A DNA stretch of 64,000 nucleotides. It comes from Paramoeba atlantica. Taxonomy: Eukaryota; Discosea. The translations under genes and the position numbers were made by a program. The notes under the pieces are model-generated. The model ran no database searches. It was not told the DNA's origin and worked only from the letters and a program-made list of their open reading frames with translations. Positions 28,318 to 38,483 of this stretch are shown piece by piece (the stretch's first letter is position 1; the number at the start of each line of letters is the position of its first letter). The stretch spans positions 62,001 to 126,000 of the forward strand of contig CDRNVI010000065.1 of assembly GCA_977017575.1 (NCBI GenBank), written 5' to 3'.

Positions 28318-29403
28318 TCAAGGCAACCCAAACTTTACCCCAGGAGGCAATCGTTGCATAGCCTTCGCAACAAGTATAGACGTCTCAGGAACTACTTTCC
28401 ATACCAGAAGCTCTGTGTTAATGAACTGGAGACAGCTCTCCCTGTAGTATTGCTCCACACGGGCCTTTAGGTCAGACCCAATGCGCCTATAGTTAATTGA
28501 GGGTGTAAGCCAAAACTCAACGGCATTTAGCGAGGCGCATACGAGTACAAAAGTGCACCCTACTTCACGAGCGTGATTTTGTAAGAGTGCATTAAAGAAC
28601 CTTGCCATACCTTGCCCTTTGAAGGAACGACTGGTACAAAAAAACTGAATCTCCATGAAACGCAAATTGGAAGCCATGGAGCGGTGAATTTGCCCGCTCG
28701 CCGCACATATGACCGCTTGTGACTCCTTTTGACGCAAGATCCAGTGAAAAGGACCGGCGAAAACGGTTCGCGTCCGAGTAGAACGGTTGGAATTCGGTCG
28801 AACAACTTTGCGAAAGGTTGCTGGGTCCGGATCTTGAAAATGCGTGCTGTATAGCTCCACGACATCGTTGCACTGTGCGGGAGTGTTAACGATTTCGAGT
28901 GACATACGGTAGTGTGCTTGAGGAAGGGCAGTGGTCGTAAGCGAATTACGAACAGAGTCCGATCTTGCCTGAGTAGTACATCCAGTATGTACGCTAGAAT
29001 TAAATTTTTTGGTGGATGACCTAGATTCTGTCGTTGCCTTGTAAAAAGGTTCCGTGGCCAGAGAGGCGAGTGACCACCCGCTCGACGGAGCCATCGCATC
29101 TTCTGTTTTGATTGCGTTTGTCGAGAAATTATTCCGTCGAGAATTCTCTCGTAACAACGCAGAGGCAGCCGCCCGTGACGGACCTCCTAAAGGGTGGTAC
29201 TGATTGTCGAGGTAGGACCGTGGCATCTCCCCTTTTTCGACAAGACCTCGTCGCAACGAATCCAAGAAAGTGGGATCAAGAAAAGGGTCCGGGTAGAGTC
29301 TTGCGAGCTCTCTTCGTTTGTCACGACATCCGGTTAGCCATTGAGCTCTTAGTATTCCAATATCTGGTGAAGAAAATCCCGAAGGAACAATGATATCCGC
29401 CAT
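28318..29403 (-). CDS. GNAT-type acetyltransferase domain protein
   Basis: The protein has 361 residues from the ATG at 29403. The C-terminal 180 residues look like a GNAT domain. A beta strand RFMEIQFFCTSRSFKGQGMA carries the acetyl-CoA pyrophosphate loop (R-x-x-K-G-Q-G-M-A at about residue 260). A helix FFNALLQNHAREVGC and strand FVLVCASLNAVEFW follow, then YRRIG, which fits the end of motif B. The N-terminal half is variable, with a mixed basic and Ser/Thr composition. The substrate is unknown. The frame opens to a GTG at 29484, but the ATG at 29403 follows a clear acceptor (CTCCACAG) by 15 bases. Confidence 0.65.
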   Translation of the reverse strand: MADIIVPSGFSSPDIGILRAQWLTGCRDKRRELARLYPDPFLDPTFLDSLRRGLVEKGEMPRSYLDNQYHPLGGPSRAAASALLRENSRRNNFSTNAIKTEDAMAPSSGWSLASLATEPFYKATTESRSSTKKFNSSVHTGCTTQARSDSVRNSLTTTALPQAHYRMSLEIVNTPAQCNDVVELYSTHFQDPDPATFRKVVRPNSNRSTRTRTVFAGPFHWILRQKESQAVICAASGQIHRSMASNLRFMEIQFFCTSRSFKGQGMARFFNALLQNHAREVGCTFVLVCASLNAVEFWLTPSINYRRIGSDLKARVEQYYRESCLQFINTELLVWKVVPETSILVAKAMQRLPPGVKFGLP

Positions 29404-29417
29404 TGGGCGTAATGTAG

Positions 29418-29432
29418 CTGTGGAGAAACAGT
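29418..29432 (-). promoter_or_regulatory. TGTTTCTCCACAG acceptor before GNAT gene
   Basis: On the minus strand CACTGTTTCTCCACAG ends 14 bases before the ATG at 29403. It supports this start over the non-ATG codons upstream. Confidence 0.55.
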
Positions 29433-29934
29433 GCTCTAATTTTGTGAAGACACTGAAATATGAATAGGTGGTACCTGACAACACATCACTGGGGAAAGTA
29501 ATAGAAAAAGGATATTAACATTATTGACCAGACTTAACAGTCAATAAGCGAATGTGGTGAGAAACTAATATGGGGATAGGAAAATAAGATCCTTCATGTC
29601 CATGTCAGAAAAAAAATATTCCATGTGCATGTATCTGGAAACTACTTACTGGGGTGTTCTGTGTAGAAAAAAATTCATATGTGTAGCACGCTGACACCTG
29701 ATTGATAGGATTTTGCCCACATCACGGTACTTATGTCACATAAGTTGGCGCGTCTACAGTTACTAAAGTTCTAAATGAAAAATGCAGGAGAAAAAATATT
29801 TGCGTGGTGATATGAAGCAAAATAATGTATTGTAAGCTAATACTTAGCAAAACTGTTTAGGTGATCAAATAGTCTCATGATGAAAAAGTACACAAAAGCT
29901 GTGCAATATTCCATGCCTAGTGTAAATCGACTGA
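29433..29934. other. Intergenic, no gene seen
   Basis: AT-rich spacer between the thioredoxin and GNAT genes. No repeat family from elsewhere in the window appears here. Confidence 0.45.
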
Positions 29935-30390
29935 TTAGTTTGGTTGGGAATTTCCATCTTTCTCAGTTGAAGTTTGAGTGAGCTTGTCGAGAGCATCTTT
30001 TACAGCAGTAATTGCGGCCCCTTCAATACGTTCCACAATCTTTTCTTTGTGAAGAACGACAAACGTTGGAACGGCTCGCACGGAGAATTTCTTTGCAATA
30101 ATGGAATTCGAGTCGACGTCGGCAGAGTAGAACTTCGCCATAGGATATTGCTCGCTCAAAATTTTATACTGCGGAACCACTGCCTTACAAGGCCCGCACC
30201 ACTGAGCACTAAAGTCAAGGACAACTATCTCATTTTTGCTGAGTTCAAAAGGATCAGGATCGGATGCCGTGTACGAGTGTACGATCGACCGTCTCGCTAA
30301 GAGGTGCACAGAAGACACTGATGAGAATTCGAAAGCTCCTAAAGGAGAAAGGGGTTTGTAACGACACTTCAGCAGGGTCAGGGATTTCAT
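29935..30390 (-). CDS. Thioredoxin with N-terminal extension (probably mitochondrial)
   Basis: The protein is 151 residues with an intact thioredoxin fold. The active site is WCGPC at residues 64-68, preceded by VVLDFSAQ and followed by the cis-proline loop VRAVPTFVVL at about 108-117. It reduces disulfides in target proteins. The first 40 residues are basic and Ser-rich with no Asp and a single Glu (MKSLTLLKCRYKPLSPL, HLLARRSIVHSY), which suggests a mitochondrial or other organellar presequence. An acceptor (CTCGTGACAG) lies 10 bases before the ATG. Confidence 0.9.
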   Translation of the reverse strand: MKSLTLLKCRYKPLSPLGAFEFSSVSSVHLLARRSIVHSYTASDPDPFELSKNEIVVLDFSAQWCGPCKAVVPQYKILSEQYPMAKFYSADVDSNSIIAKKFSVRAVPTFVVLHKEKIVERIEGAAITAVKDALDKLTQTSTEKDGNSQPN

Positions 30391-30400
30391 TTTATGCCTT

Positions 30401-30440
30401 CTGTCACGAGCAAAATATCAAATAGAGTTTAAAAAAATGT
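30401..30440 (-). promoter_or_regulatory. T-rich tract and GACAG acceptor before thioredoxin
   Basis: On the minus strand a T-rich tract (CATTTTTTTAAACTC, TTTGATATTTTGCTC) ends in GTGACAG, 10 bases before the ATG. Confidence 0.5.
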
Positions 30441-30765
30441 CTTTTAGCATAAAAGATAGATGAAACAACAGCTACATATTTTCGTGACTCTTTTCATGTA
30501 ATATAATTCAATTTATCATTCTGACCACTTTCATGCATGTAAGTCTGACTACTGTTCAAAATCGAATCGACATCCATTATATTTTGCAACATGAATCCAT
30601 ATTTAGCATAATGTGCACCATATTTTGCGCGCATTTCATTGGGATTAAAATACACATACTTGTTTTTCGCTTTGAACTTGAAAACAAAAGCACCATTCCG
30701 TTTTGGAGCTAACTAAAAGGCAGAAAAGAAATTCCAAAATGCTTTTTTTATAACTTTACTACGAT
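30441..30765. other. Intergenic, no gene seen
   Basis: AT-rich spacer. Nothing coding or repeated was recognised. Confidence 0.45.
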
Positions 30766-33700
30766 TCAGCAATTTAGTGCACATTTCAAGATCGCTGTAT
30801 GTTGACTAATTTCATATGCTGGGGAATATGAAATAGTTGCGCTAATCTTTTCGATATGATGGAGTAACGTAGAGCAGTGTGCTCGGAGTTGTTTTTGCAT
30901 AATAGAGCCGCCACTACTACCTCTGTTCGAATCTGCCAAAGATGTAGCTTCATTTGCACGTTCACTTTGAGACGAAACTTCGTGCATCTCACGTAAAATA
31001 ACACTTACAGCTATTTCAGAGCAACACACAGCTATCAAGAGAGGAGATTCAAGATCGTTCTCACGAAAATGTGGAGGATCATCATTCTTCAAAGACTTTC
31101 TTTCTTGAACAGCGAATTGCAGTTCAGGCACCCAATCGGCTATCTTCTGCACGCAGTTCAACAGCGGCACTATCAACTGTTCCCCTAGGGGAATATAGCG
31201 AGAGGCTGGCTCAGAAAACAGATTGCTAGCCTGAGCGCATATTCCACACAAATTGCGTAAAATGTTGCTGACGTGCCAGGGAACACATTCAAAAAGGAGT
31301 GGTGCGGATAGAAGGGACTCGAAAATAGCCCGCATGTCAAAAACAGGAAGTATTGAATCACTTGCATCTTGCAAGGGCTCAGTAAGCGATAGTAGATAAA
31401 TAAGACGGGTTACACGTTCTAAAAATCCTACTCTTCTAGTCAAGGAGAGCTCAATGGCAGTGGATGGTGTGCCATCCTCCGGAATGACAATGCTGTTGAG
31501 ATCACAACCTATATGACAGTGTTGCACGGACAGAGCTACTGTTGCGGCATTCCTTGATCCAGGTCCCAAAAACTCAAGGAGGTCGGAAGAACAGCGAACA
31601 CAGCCACTGCTTAACAGGGGCATGATTGAAGAAATTGTCTCTGCAGTTGTGACGATATTCGACCATTGCTCTTGCACGTGAAACTCGCTTAACATTGTGC
31701 ACATAAGCTCCAACAATGGAGAAAATAGTGCGCATGTTCCTTCAACACGTTGAGGAGTAGAACCAAGAAGCTGTACAGTTTCGATGGTAGCCATTCCTTT
31801 GATAAGATGAGATGTACGAATTTGCTGCATGGCGTCTAGCACGCGGTATATCAATTTCGGACGTTTGCTGTCCGTTCCGCTGAACATTAATTGTAGGGAA
31901 AACAGTTCGGAGAAGCGCTCTGCTATTCGTGTATATCCACTATCGCGCCACTTGGCCTCGCTTTCACTGGTTAAAAGATTGTAGAGCTCTACATTTAATT
32001 TGGCCCAACCGTGCGTAAACAGTGTAGTCAAGGGAGAAGTTAGCATGGTACCGTCCAATGCTTCTATGTACGATTCCGCAAGGGTCGGGTGGGAGATCAA
32101 CTGCGTCATAATTATGATGCTCTGCTCGGGGAAAGGAAGATCCTCTCCGCTTAAAGTGCATAGACAGCCCTTGACAAGGTGTGACACGATAATTGAAGCT
32201 TGGTATTTCAAGATTTTGCATTGATTATGAGTCAATCCTGTACTTAGGAGTGTTGAAAACATGCTCAGTACGTGGAAGTATGATGTAAACTCAGCAAAAG
32301 AAATTACTGCTTCCACCAGCGACTTGCAAATGGCCACCTGAAAATCATCGTCCACGGAGTGCAGGGCATCGTGCGAAAACAGAAAGTCGAGCATAACATT
32401 CGCACTAGTTAGAAGGTCTAGAACGGTCTTCTCCAGTGCCTGTTTGTCTTTTATGTAGCCTCTAACCTTTTCGACAACAATGAAGACCTGCACAATACTG
32501 CTCTTAAAGAAGTGGCAAATTAAAGTATCCTCAACTGCAGACGAACTGTATGCAAGCGTCACATCTGCCCATCCTTGGCAAAATGCAAGTATTTCGTATT
32601 GAAGAAACATGTTTTTGTTTTCAATAGATAGCTCTCGCAGGTAGGATTCGTAGTCATCACCAGCTAAAGCCCTGGCTCCATAAATATCTAAATCATGCTC
32701 AACTGTTCCAGTAAGAAAATTTTTGCGCGGATATTCCGAAAAATTGGGCAACGATTTAGTCTCAGGTAACATTTCGATGGAGAGAGGTAGCCAATTAGAA
32801 AGATCTGGAAGATTTTCCGTCAATAAGTATCCCATGCGTATACAAGTAGCTGTGCAATGCATCGCCCATCCTACTTGATTCCACCGCAGACTGCTGAAAT
32901 GCTCCATTACCATTCCTGCTATGCGAATAAACGGGTCTCTAGTTTGCTGCAAGAGAAAATCTGATACGATATGCGTATAAGACAACAGCGTTGCTAGACA
33001 TTCAAGACACAAGCTATGATAGAGAGGCTGATCTAAAGCGATTTGAACTGATTGTGCGTCTTCTATCAAAAGTAAGAGACTTCCTCTTGTAAACTTTGTG
33101 GAACTCGCAGCTAATCCCAGAATTATAGAACTCATTGACGGAAGGGGAAGATGTATCAACTGAATTATATGCTGGAGCAAAAGACTTTTCATACCCCACA
33201 ACATGCACTCTTCAAGCTGCTCAATCGAAAACATTTTTCCCCCAAGTTTACCAAACCGTGCGTTGGACTGTGATCCACACATCCAATCAAGCGTATTCAG
33301 CCACAACCGAGGATTCCACAGGAAGACCTTCCCTGGCTCAAAGACCAACGAAGAACTGCTCATGCACGAAAAGACAAAAGAGAAATCTTCGCATGCAACG
33401 GCGTCCTTTCCTTGAGCGCACAAATCTCGGGCTAGTGATCCTACCATACCATAGTGGACCCAAATTTCGCAAAGAAAAATCAGTGACATACAACGAACAG
33501 AAGTGTCCTCAAAGCGCAGATTTCGTATAACGGAATATATTAATTGAGAATTTCGACAAACTCGTCGAGAAACTTCTTCCATTTGAGATCCGGATAAAGG
33601 TGCATGGAATGAGATGACAAAAAGCCAATGCACCATCGACGATACAGCAGTAGAAAACGATTGTGGAAGGTAATCCGCAGATGACAAGTTCTCTCCCAAG

Positions 33701-35868
33701 GATTCCATTATATTCTCTACAAGCGCGACTACCGCAACTATTTGATTTAGTTTTAACAAAGACAAAACTGTGCTTGTCAACAGAATCTGAAGACCTGTAG
33801 CAATAATGCACCAACGCTGTGACTCATCTGCGTTTTTTGCGTACCCTACAAGAAGAAGGGTTTCTACCGTAAAATCTAAAAATGGCTTAAGTTGACGTTC
33901 CTCGATTATTATCTTGTTTCGAGGTCTTGAACCAAGAAAGCTGTGTCGTGTAGGAGAATCCGTGGCCTCCACAGTTTCAGAGCTCCGAACACCCGCACTT
34001 GATAAAATGGAGTACAATACCACAATGTATCCAAGAGTTTTAGGGTAGAACGAAGTCCCGTGCTCAAATTTGAGAACAGAACGCATGTCAATCTCGTGAA
34101 AATATTCCCCTGCCCTGTGGTTTGGATGCAGCAACTTCGTGCCGTTCATTGGTGCCAAGGTACCAACGCGGGTAATAGTGCTTAGTACGAATTCCAGTAA
34201 TGACTCACGAGTGGCTGCAGAACCAATTAGCAGGAATGCATGGGATATAATTTGAGGACTTGCCGGACTGCATACTATTTCAAAAGCAACACCTAAAATA
34301 TCAGAAGAATGGAACGCCTTATACTCATCATTTTCTTCGTCTAAGAAAAAATACAAGGCCTCGTACAGACTTAGGACTTCTGAAATAAAATCGTCTTGAA
34401 CGAGCATATCAGGGTTACCAACGGAAGCGTTTCCCCGTGCGCTGCCCTTTCGCGAGCTTCTAGAATCCTTTTTGCTGTTTGAAAACTGGCTTTGCACGAT
34501 GTTTGTTGTCGTAGATAGTAGATTCGTTAATTGCATATCAGGAAACAAATCCTGCTCAGCAAGGTAAGATACGACGTCTTGAGCACTTTCTTGATCTCTG
34601 ATCATAAATCGTATCACGCGCAAGTACAGGGAAACTGTACGGAGTAAATAGAGGTTTTGAAGAAGTGAATGCGAAGTCTGTACACATTCTTGGAAGAAGA
34701 GGGGACCGAATTTCCTAACGAAGAAGTTAAGCTGCGACTGGTTGCTCTTTAGACAAAGACCGTTAGCTGGATAAGTGCTTGAGGCCTTAATGTCTTTTAA
34801 TACAACTGCGCACAACTCGAGAAGGCATGGCACTAACCGAAAGTGATATCCACTGTGCGATTTCGTAAGAACATCTGTGTGTACAGTTGTATCTTGCACA
34901 TCAAGTCTCTTGGGAGAATAATCTATTTGAACGTTGTTCTTGACTCCATTATATGCGACATTCAAGTCGGAGGATTCAAGTTCGGTCTCCAGTTTTCGGT
35001 CAATCTGACAGCACCGTTGTAGTACGGGGCTCATGTTTACAACGAAGTCACACAACAGAGAATGTACGTACTCTGATAAAAGCTCGCGTGATAACTTACT
35101 GCCTAGGCTAGACTGAATCATGTACATAAGATGCTCGAATGCACTGCACTGGACTATATCAGGAAGTTCAGTGCAGCGAGGAGCATATGGGTTGACAGCC
35201 GATAGCATCATATCCAAATGGTTATCGTCCTCGGGAGATTGCGCACGTGTAAGACATGAAGCTTCCATGATCAAAATCGAGAGGTACCCATGAACAGCCT
35301 TGAGTGCGTCCGAAGGGAGACATAATCCAGAAAGATCCTTAAAGCCTTCGGATAGAATTTGAAAAAATGTCGTACGATGTAGAGAATTCGGCGAAAAATC
35401 AATGAGGAGAATGGCTCCTTCCACTTTTTGGAAGGCTTCAGAAGCGCGTCGCATAAACTTAGCTACGCAGAGCATAAGGATCACCTGGAATTCGCGTGCC
35501 TCTACTTGACCAGCAAAAAGCATGATTAGACGGATACCTGTTTTCATCATGAGGAAGAAATCTTGACAGTCCACATTGAAGCGTGAAACAATCGCTAGCA
35601 GTAAGCTAGTAAGTGACGTCATTGTGTTCCAGGATACTGTCTTGACCAAAGAGTTCGTTGGCAATCGACTCTCTTCAAGCGTGGAGCACAATTTCTTGAC
35701 TGTAGACGACGCGATTTTGTCGACCTCTAAGTAGTCGCCGCTATCCGGTGCTAATGCCCATATTCGTGCGGCTATGATATCAGATCCGGATACATCTTCA
35801 GAGAATAACGCCAATGATTCCGCCAGCGAAGGAATGCATGATGTCACTGCAATAGATTTGGAGCTCAT
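30766..35868 (-). CDS. Large alpha-solenoid protein, possible Nup188/Nup205-like nucleoporin
   Basis: A protein of about 1,700 residues, helical throughout with no membrane segment and HEAT-like helix pairs. Around residues 1020-1080 it reads NFLTGTVEHDLDIYGARALA and then SIENKNMFLQYEILAFCQGW. This resembles the Nup188/Nup205 pattern of a 'YDxxxL' segment, then N-x-x-x-S/F-x-x-x-E helices, then a conserved Trp. Scaffold nucleoporins of this size form the inner ring of the nuclear pore. The call is by size, fold and this weak motif only; an importin-like or other solenoid protein is possible. The frame opens to a TTG at 35943, so the ATG at 35868 (MSSKSIAV) is used. Confidence 0.4.
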   Translation of the reverse strand: MSSKSIAVTSCIPSLAESLALFSEDVSGSDIIAARIWALAPDSGDYLEVDKIASSTVKKLCSTLEESRLPTNSLVKTVSWNTMTSLTSLLLAIVSRFNVDCQDFFLMMKTGIRLIMLFAGQVEAREFQVILMLCVAKFMRRASEAFQKVEGAILLIDFSPNSLHRTTFFQILSEGFKDLSGLCLPSDALKAVHGYLSILIMEASCLTRAQSPEDDNHLDMMLSAVNPYAPRCTELPDIVQCSAFEHLMYMIQSSLGSKLSRELLSEYVHSLLCDFVVNMSPVLQRCCQIDRKLETELESSDLNVAYNGVKNNVQIDYSPKRLDVQDTTVHTDVLTKSHSGYHFRLVPCLLELCAVVLKDIKASSTYPANGLCLKSNQSQLNFFVRKFGPLFFQECVQTSHSLLQNLYLLRTVSLYLRVIRFMIRDQESAQDVVSYLAEQDLFPDMQLTNLLSTTTNIVQSQFSNSKKDSRSSRKGSARGNASVGNPDMLVQDDFISEVLSLYEALYFFLDEENDEYKAFHSSDILGVAFEIVCSPASPQIISHAFLLIGSAATRESLLEFVLSTITRVGTLAPMNGTKLLHPNHRAGEYFHEIDMRSVLKFEHGTSFYPKTLGYIVVLYSILSSAGVRSSETVEATDSPTRHSFLGSRPRNKIIIEERQLKPFLDFTVETLLLVGYAKNADESQRWCIIATGLQILLTSTVLSLLKLNQIVAVVALVENIMESLGENLSSADYLPQSFSTAVSSMVHWLFVISFHAPLSGSQMEEVSRRVCRNSQLIYSVIRNLRFEDTSVRCMSLIFLCEIWVHYGMVGSLARDLCAQGKDAVACEDFSFVFSCMSSSSLVFEPGKVFLWNPRLWLNTLDWMCGSQSNARFGKLGGKMFSIEQLEECMLWGMKSLLLQHIIQLIHLPLPSMSSIILGLAASSTKFTRGSLLLLIEDAQSVQIALDQPLYHSLCLECLATLLSYTHIVSDFLLQQTRDPFIRIAGMVMEHFSSLRWNQVGWAMHCTATCIRMGYLLTENLPDLSNWLPLSIEMLPETKSLPNFSEYPRKNFLTGTVEHDLDIYGARALAGDDYESYLRELSIENKNMFLQYEILAFCQGWADVTLAYSSSAVEDTLICHFFKSSIVQVFIVVEKVRGYIKDKQALEKTVLDLLTSANVMLDFLFSHDALHSVDDDFQVAICKSLVEAVISFAEFTSYFHVLSMFSTLLSTGLTHNQCKILKYQASIIVSHLVKGCLCTLSGEDLPFPEQSIIIMTQLISHPTLAESYIEALDGTMLTSPLTTLFTHGWAKLNVELYNLLTSESEAKWRDSGYTRIAERFSELFSLQLMFSGTDSKRPKLIYRVLDAMQQIRTSHLIKGMATIETVQLLGSTPQRVEGTCALFSPLLELMCTMLSEFHVQEQWSNIVTTAETISSIMPLLSSGCVRCSSDLLEFLGPGSRNAATVALSVQHCHIGCDLNSIVIPEDGTPSTAIELSLTRRVGFLERVTRLIYLLSLTEPLQDASDSILPVFDMRAIFESLLSAPLLFECVPWHVSNILRNLCGICAQASNLFSEPASRYIPLGEQLIVPLLNCVQKIADWVPELQFAVQERKSLKNDDPPHFRENDLESPLLIAVCCSEIAVSVILREMHEVSSQSERANEATSLADSNRGSSGGSIMQKQLRAHCSTLLHHIEKISATISYSPAYEISQHTAILKCALNC

Positions 35869-36027
35869 TTCCAGGATAAGATAGTTATAAAAAAAGGTTG
35901 AGTTTCTCTTTCGTATAAAGTTCGATTGCTGCACTTCGCACAAAATAAATTTTCTGTAGAACAGTGGAAAAATATTTTCTAAAGTATGCCTACATCCAAC
36001 ACCAGATTTACATGTGCGTCTCTATGA

Positions 36028-38046
36028 TCAAGGGTAATCTTCCATCCGCAAATTTTGCTCAAGTTGATTTCCTTCCTTCTTTTTAACAGCATGATTGATT
36101 TCATGAGGAGGTAGGTCAAAGTCTTCTTCCTTGAGCTTCTGGACAGCGTCGGTATAATCGCGTTTCTTTCTGAGGCGAATACAGCGCAACATCATGCGCT
36201 GATATTCCCCCGGTAACTCGTTCCGGACAATTTCTTTGAATAATTCACGATGATTTCGTTCCAGTGAGGCCTTCGCACAGCCGAAGCGAATAGACCCACT
36301 GTCATGCCTCATCCATCGCCGAATAACTTTCTCAATATTAGGATCGCCTAAGTGAGCCAGATATTGGATATGCATGGCAAGTCGTTCCTTGTTCGTATAC
36401 ATCGGAGAAGGGATTTCTCGAGTAGATGGATACGCCCCGAAATCGGGTAGGATGGGCTGAGGTTGCTCTAGAACAGCTGCCTCTAGTGCCTCCACTCGTT
36501 TGCGCATCCCCAGAACACCCACGAGATCCTTTGATCGCTTGGCCCACGAGGCGATATAGTGCAACGCAAGAACCGCATCGATGGGAATATCGCGAGCAAA
36601 TTCGGTTTCAAATAATTGGTTGAAGCGTGGAATCAGACCTCCACCCCCGCACATGCGAGTGTTATCCGGCCAAACAATGCGAATGAATACTGGTGTAAGG
36701 GTTTCGGGAAGATCTCGCTTTTCCTGCCATAAGTATTTGAATTGCATTGGCTCAGCGGGAGGTAGTTTCACTTCCGTGCTGTGATGCACTTTAACCCAAA
36801 GTACTGATTTTGAATATATGCATCGGAAAGCGGACATTGCGATACCGGGGCCGTCTGCGCGGCTGTATAATGCCATTGAGCTTGTTCGCATTTCCGGAAT
36901 AGCAAACAGGAACGGACAATTTTCTATGTACTCAAGAATTTCCTCAGGTCTTTCATATTCACCGATAAAAAAGTCTTGCGTGTTTGGGTATTCTCGGAGT
37001 GGGGCCTGATGCATTAGAAGAAGTCGAGCCGACCATCCTAGATATCGCATAACGCTTCCATCATCTGAAGGCATATTTTGCTTCGAAAGGACCGTTTTGG
37101 CCAGTTCCCATTTCCTCACGTAGTCGGTGTGATGCAAATCGCGATGGTACACAGCGAACTGAGCGAATTCTGAAAGCACGCGACGAACCACTGCGGCAGA
37201 GGGTCGCATGGGTATCCAAGTTGCAGGAGGAAAATAGGGAGAAAGCTGGAGAAACAAAGTAGGAGTACGCGATGTCGGATCGACATACAGCTTTGATGGC
37301 TCTGTTCCCCGCGATGTCGGTAGTTGGGAACGGTGAGGGAAGCAGTATGCCTCTCCGATGCATACATAGACATGATTTTCATAGTTCAGAGATAAGGCTT
37401 GGCGTACCTCAGGATCAGGGTACGCTCCAGGGCGAGGAAACTCATAGGGGCCTATGGAATAGTTGTCTTCAGGATAGATGACAACGCGAACATACGAGTA
37501 AGGGTCGGCAAGAATGTATGTATCTTGAGAGTTCATTAACGATGTTTCGCTAGGATTATCTTGAAAAGAAGCATTGGTACTCGAGGTCGTATTTTTCAAT
37601 GACGTTTCGCTGCGATCTCGTGATTGTAGATCATCAGAATTAGTAGAATTAGTCTGGTGTGACGCCGTTGGACATATCTTCATAGGATTTTGTAAGGCAG
37701 TAAATTTTCTACCCCGTTCTTTTAAGGCTTGCCTAAGTACTGAAAACTCGGATTCCTCTTCAAGGAGAGATGCACGATACTCGTCATTTTCCTCGTTAAT
37801 ACGCAGACTTAAGTCAGTGCACAGTTCCGTAAGCCAAGTTGGCGGAGCTCTCAAAGTTGACTCGCATGAATCCAAGGCAGCGTCAGGAAATAACTTCCAA
37901 ATGTGCTGAAACTGTTTCAGTCGGTCTGTATTTGAATGTATAGGATTAATAGCGACACTATGATGGCTTTGCGATGTTGCTAGACGCCTTTGGAAGATGC
38001 CGCAAAATTCTGGTTTCAGGTATGTTTTTCGCCTGAGAGCCTTCAT
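36028..38046 (-). CDS. Hypothetical protein, about 672 aa, probable mitochondrial presequence
   Basis: I do not recognise this protein. From the ATG at 38046 it begins KALRRKTYLKPEFCGIFQRR, followed by LATSQSHHS, which looks like a mitochondrial targeting sequence. The frame is open to another ATG at 38145, but an acceptor (TATTTCTAG) lies between the two, 17 bases before 38046. The body has charged helical segments, and a conserved-looking central part with many Pro, Tyr and Trp (YSIGPYEFPRPGAYPDPEV, TWIPMRPSAAVVRRVL). The lysine-rich C-terminus (RLRKKRDYTDAVQKLKEE) may bind RNA or a ribosome. Helical arrays near residues 570-640 might be repeat-like, but no PPR or TPR consensus is evident. 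Confidence 0.5.
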   Translation of the reverse strand: MKALRRKTYLKPEFCGIFQRRLATSQSHHSVAINPIHSNTDRLKQFQHIWKLFPDAALDSCESTLRAPPTWLTELCTDLSLRINEENDEYRASLLEEESEFSVLRQALKERGRKFTALQNPMKICPTASHQTNSTNSDDLQSRDRSETSLKNTTSSTNASFQDNPSETSLMNSQDTYILADPYSYVRVVIYPEDNYSIGPYEFPRPGAYPDPEVRQALSLNYENHVYVCIGEAYCFPHRSQLPTSRGTEPSKLYVDPTSRTPTLFLQLSPYFPPATWIPMRPSAAVVRRVLSEFAQFAVYHRDLHHTDYVRKWELAKTVLSKQNMPSDDGSVMRYLGWSARLLLMHQAPLREYPNTQDFFIGEYERPEEILEYIENCPFLFAIPEMRTSSMALYSRADGPGIAMSAFRCIYSKSVLWVKVHHSTEVKLPPAEPMQFKYLWQEKRDLPETLTPVFIRIVWPDNTRMCGGGGLIPRFNQLFETEFARDIPIDAVLALHYIASWAKRSKDLVGVLGMRKRVEALEAAVLEQPQPILPDFGAYPSTREIPSPMYTNKERLAMHIQYLAHLGDPNIEKVIRRWMRHDSGSIRFGCAKASLERNHRELFKEIVRNELPGEYQRMMLRCIRLRKKRDYTDAVQKLKEEDFDLPPHEINHAVKKKEGNQLEQNLRMEDYP

Positions 38047-38145
38047 AACTTCACAGATTTTTCTTCTAGAAATATTATGGAATAGAGAGTAGTATCCAAA
38101 GAGTTCCACATTTCGAACAAAAGAGCATATAATTCCTTTCCACAT

Positions 38146-38483
38146 TTCAGTTTAATTTTCTTTTAACAAACGTGCAATGCTTTTGTATCTAACACGGCAT
38201 TGAGCCCATATGACTTCTACTACGAACGCCAACAAATGCAGTGAGTGGAGTAAATCGAATGTGATATAAACACCTCGACGGAAATCATCGCCTTATCCAA
38301 AAGATGAGACTTGTACAGTGAAGTACGGAAAAAATTAATTTACTTGGGTAGCGCACTCCCGTACGTCTACTAGTGACCAACTCTAAGTTAACTACAAAGC
38401 TTTTTGCGGCACGCATGATGACAAAAAGAGTGCGTATGTAGCCTAGCACACCGCTTTGAAATGTTTCTTGCCTTTCGCGCTCC
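38146..38483. other. Intergenic downstream of the NPC1-like gene
   Basis: No frame here continues the NPC1-like protein: no further membrane segments, sterol-sensing domain or splice donor after 38484 were found. This supports a complete short gene. Confidence 0.55.

Noticed and set aside
30766-35868. Reading the 1,700-aa solenoid as an exportin or THADA-like protein
   Set aside because: I see no importin-beta N-terminal signature or THADA DUF block. Nup188/205 fits slightly better, though still weakly.
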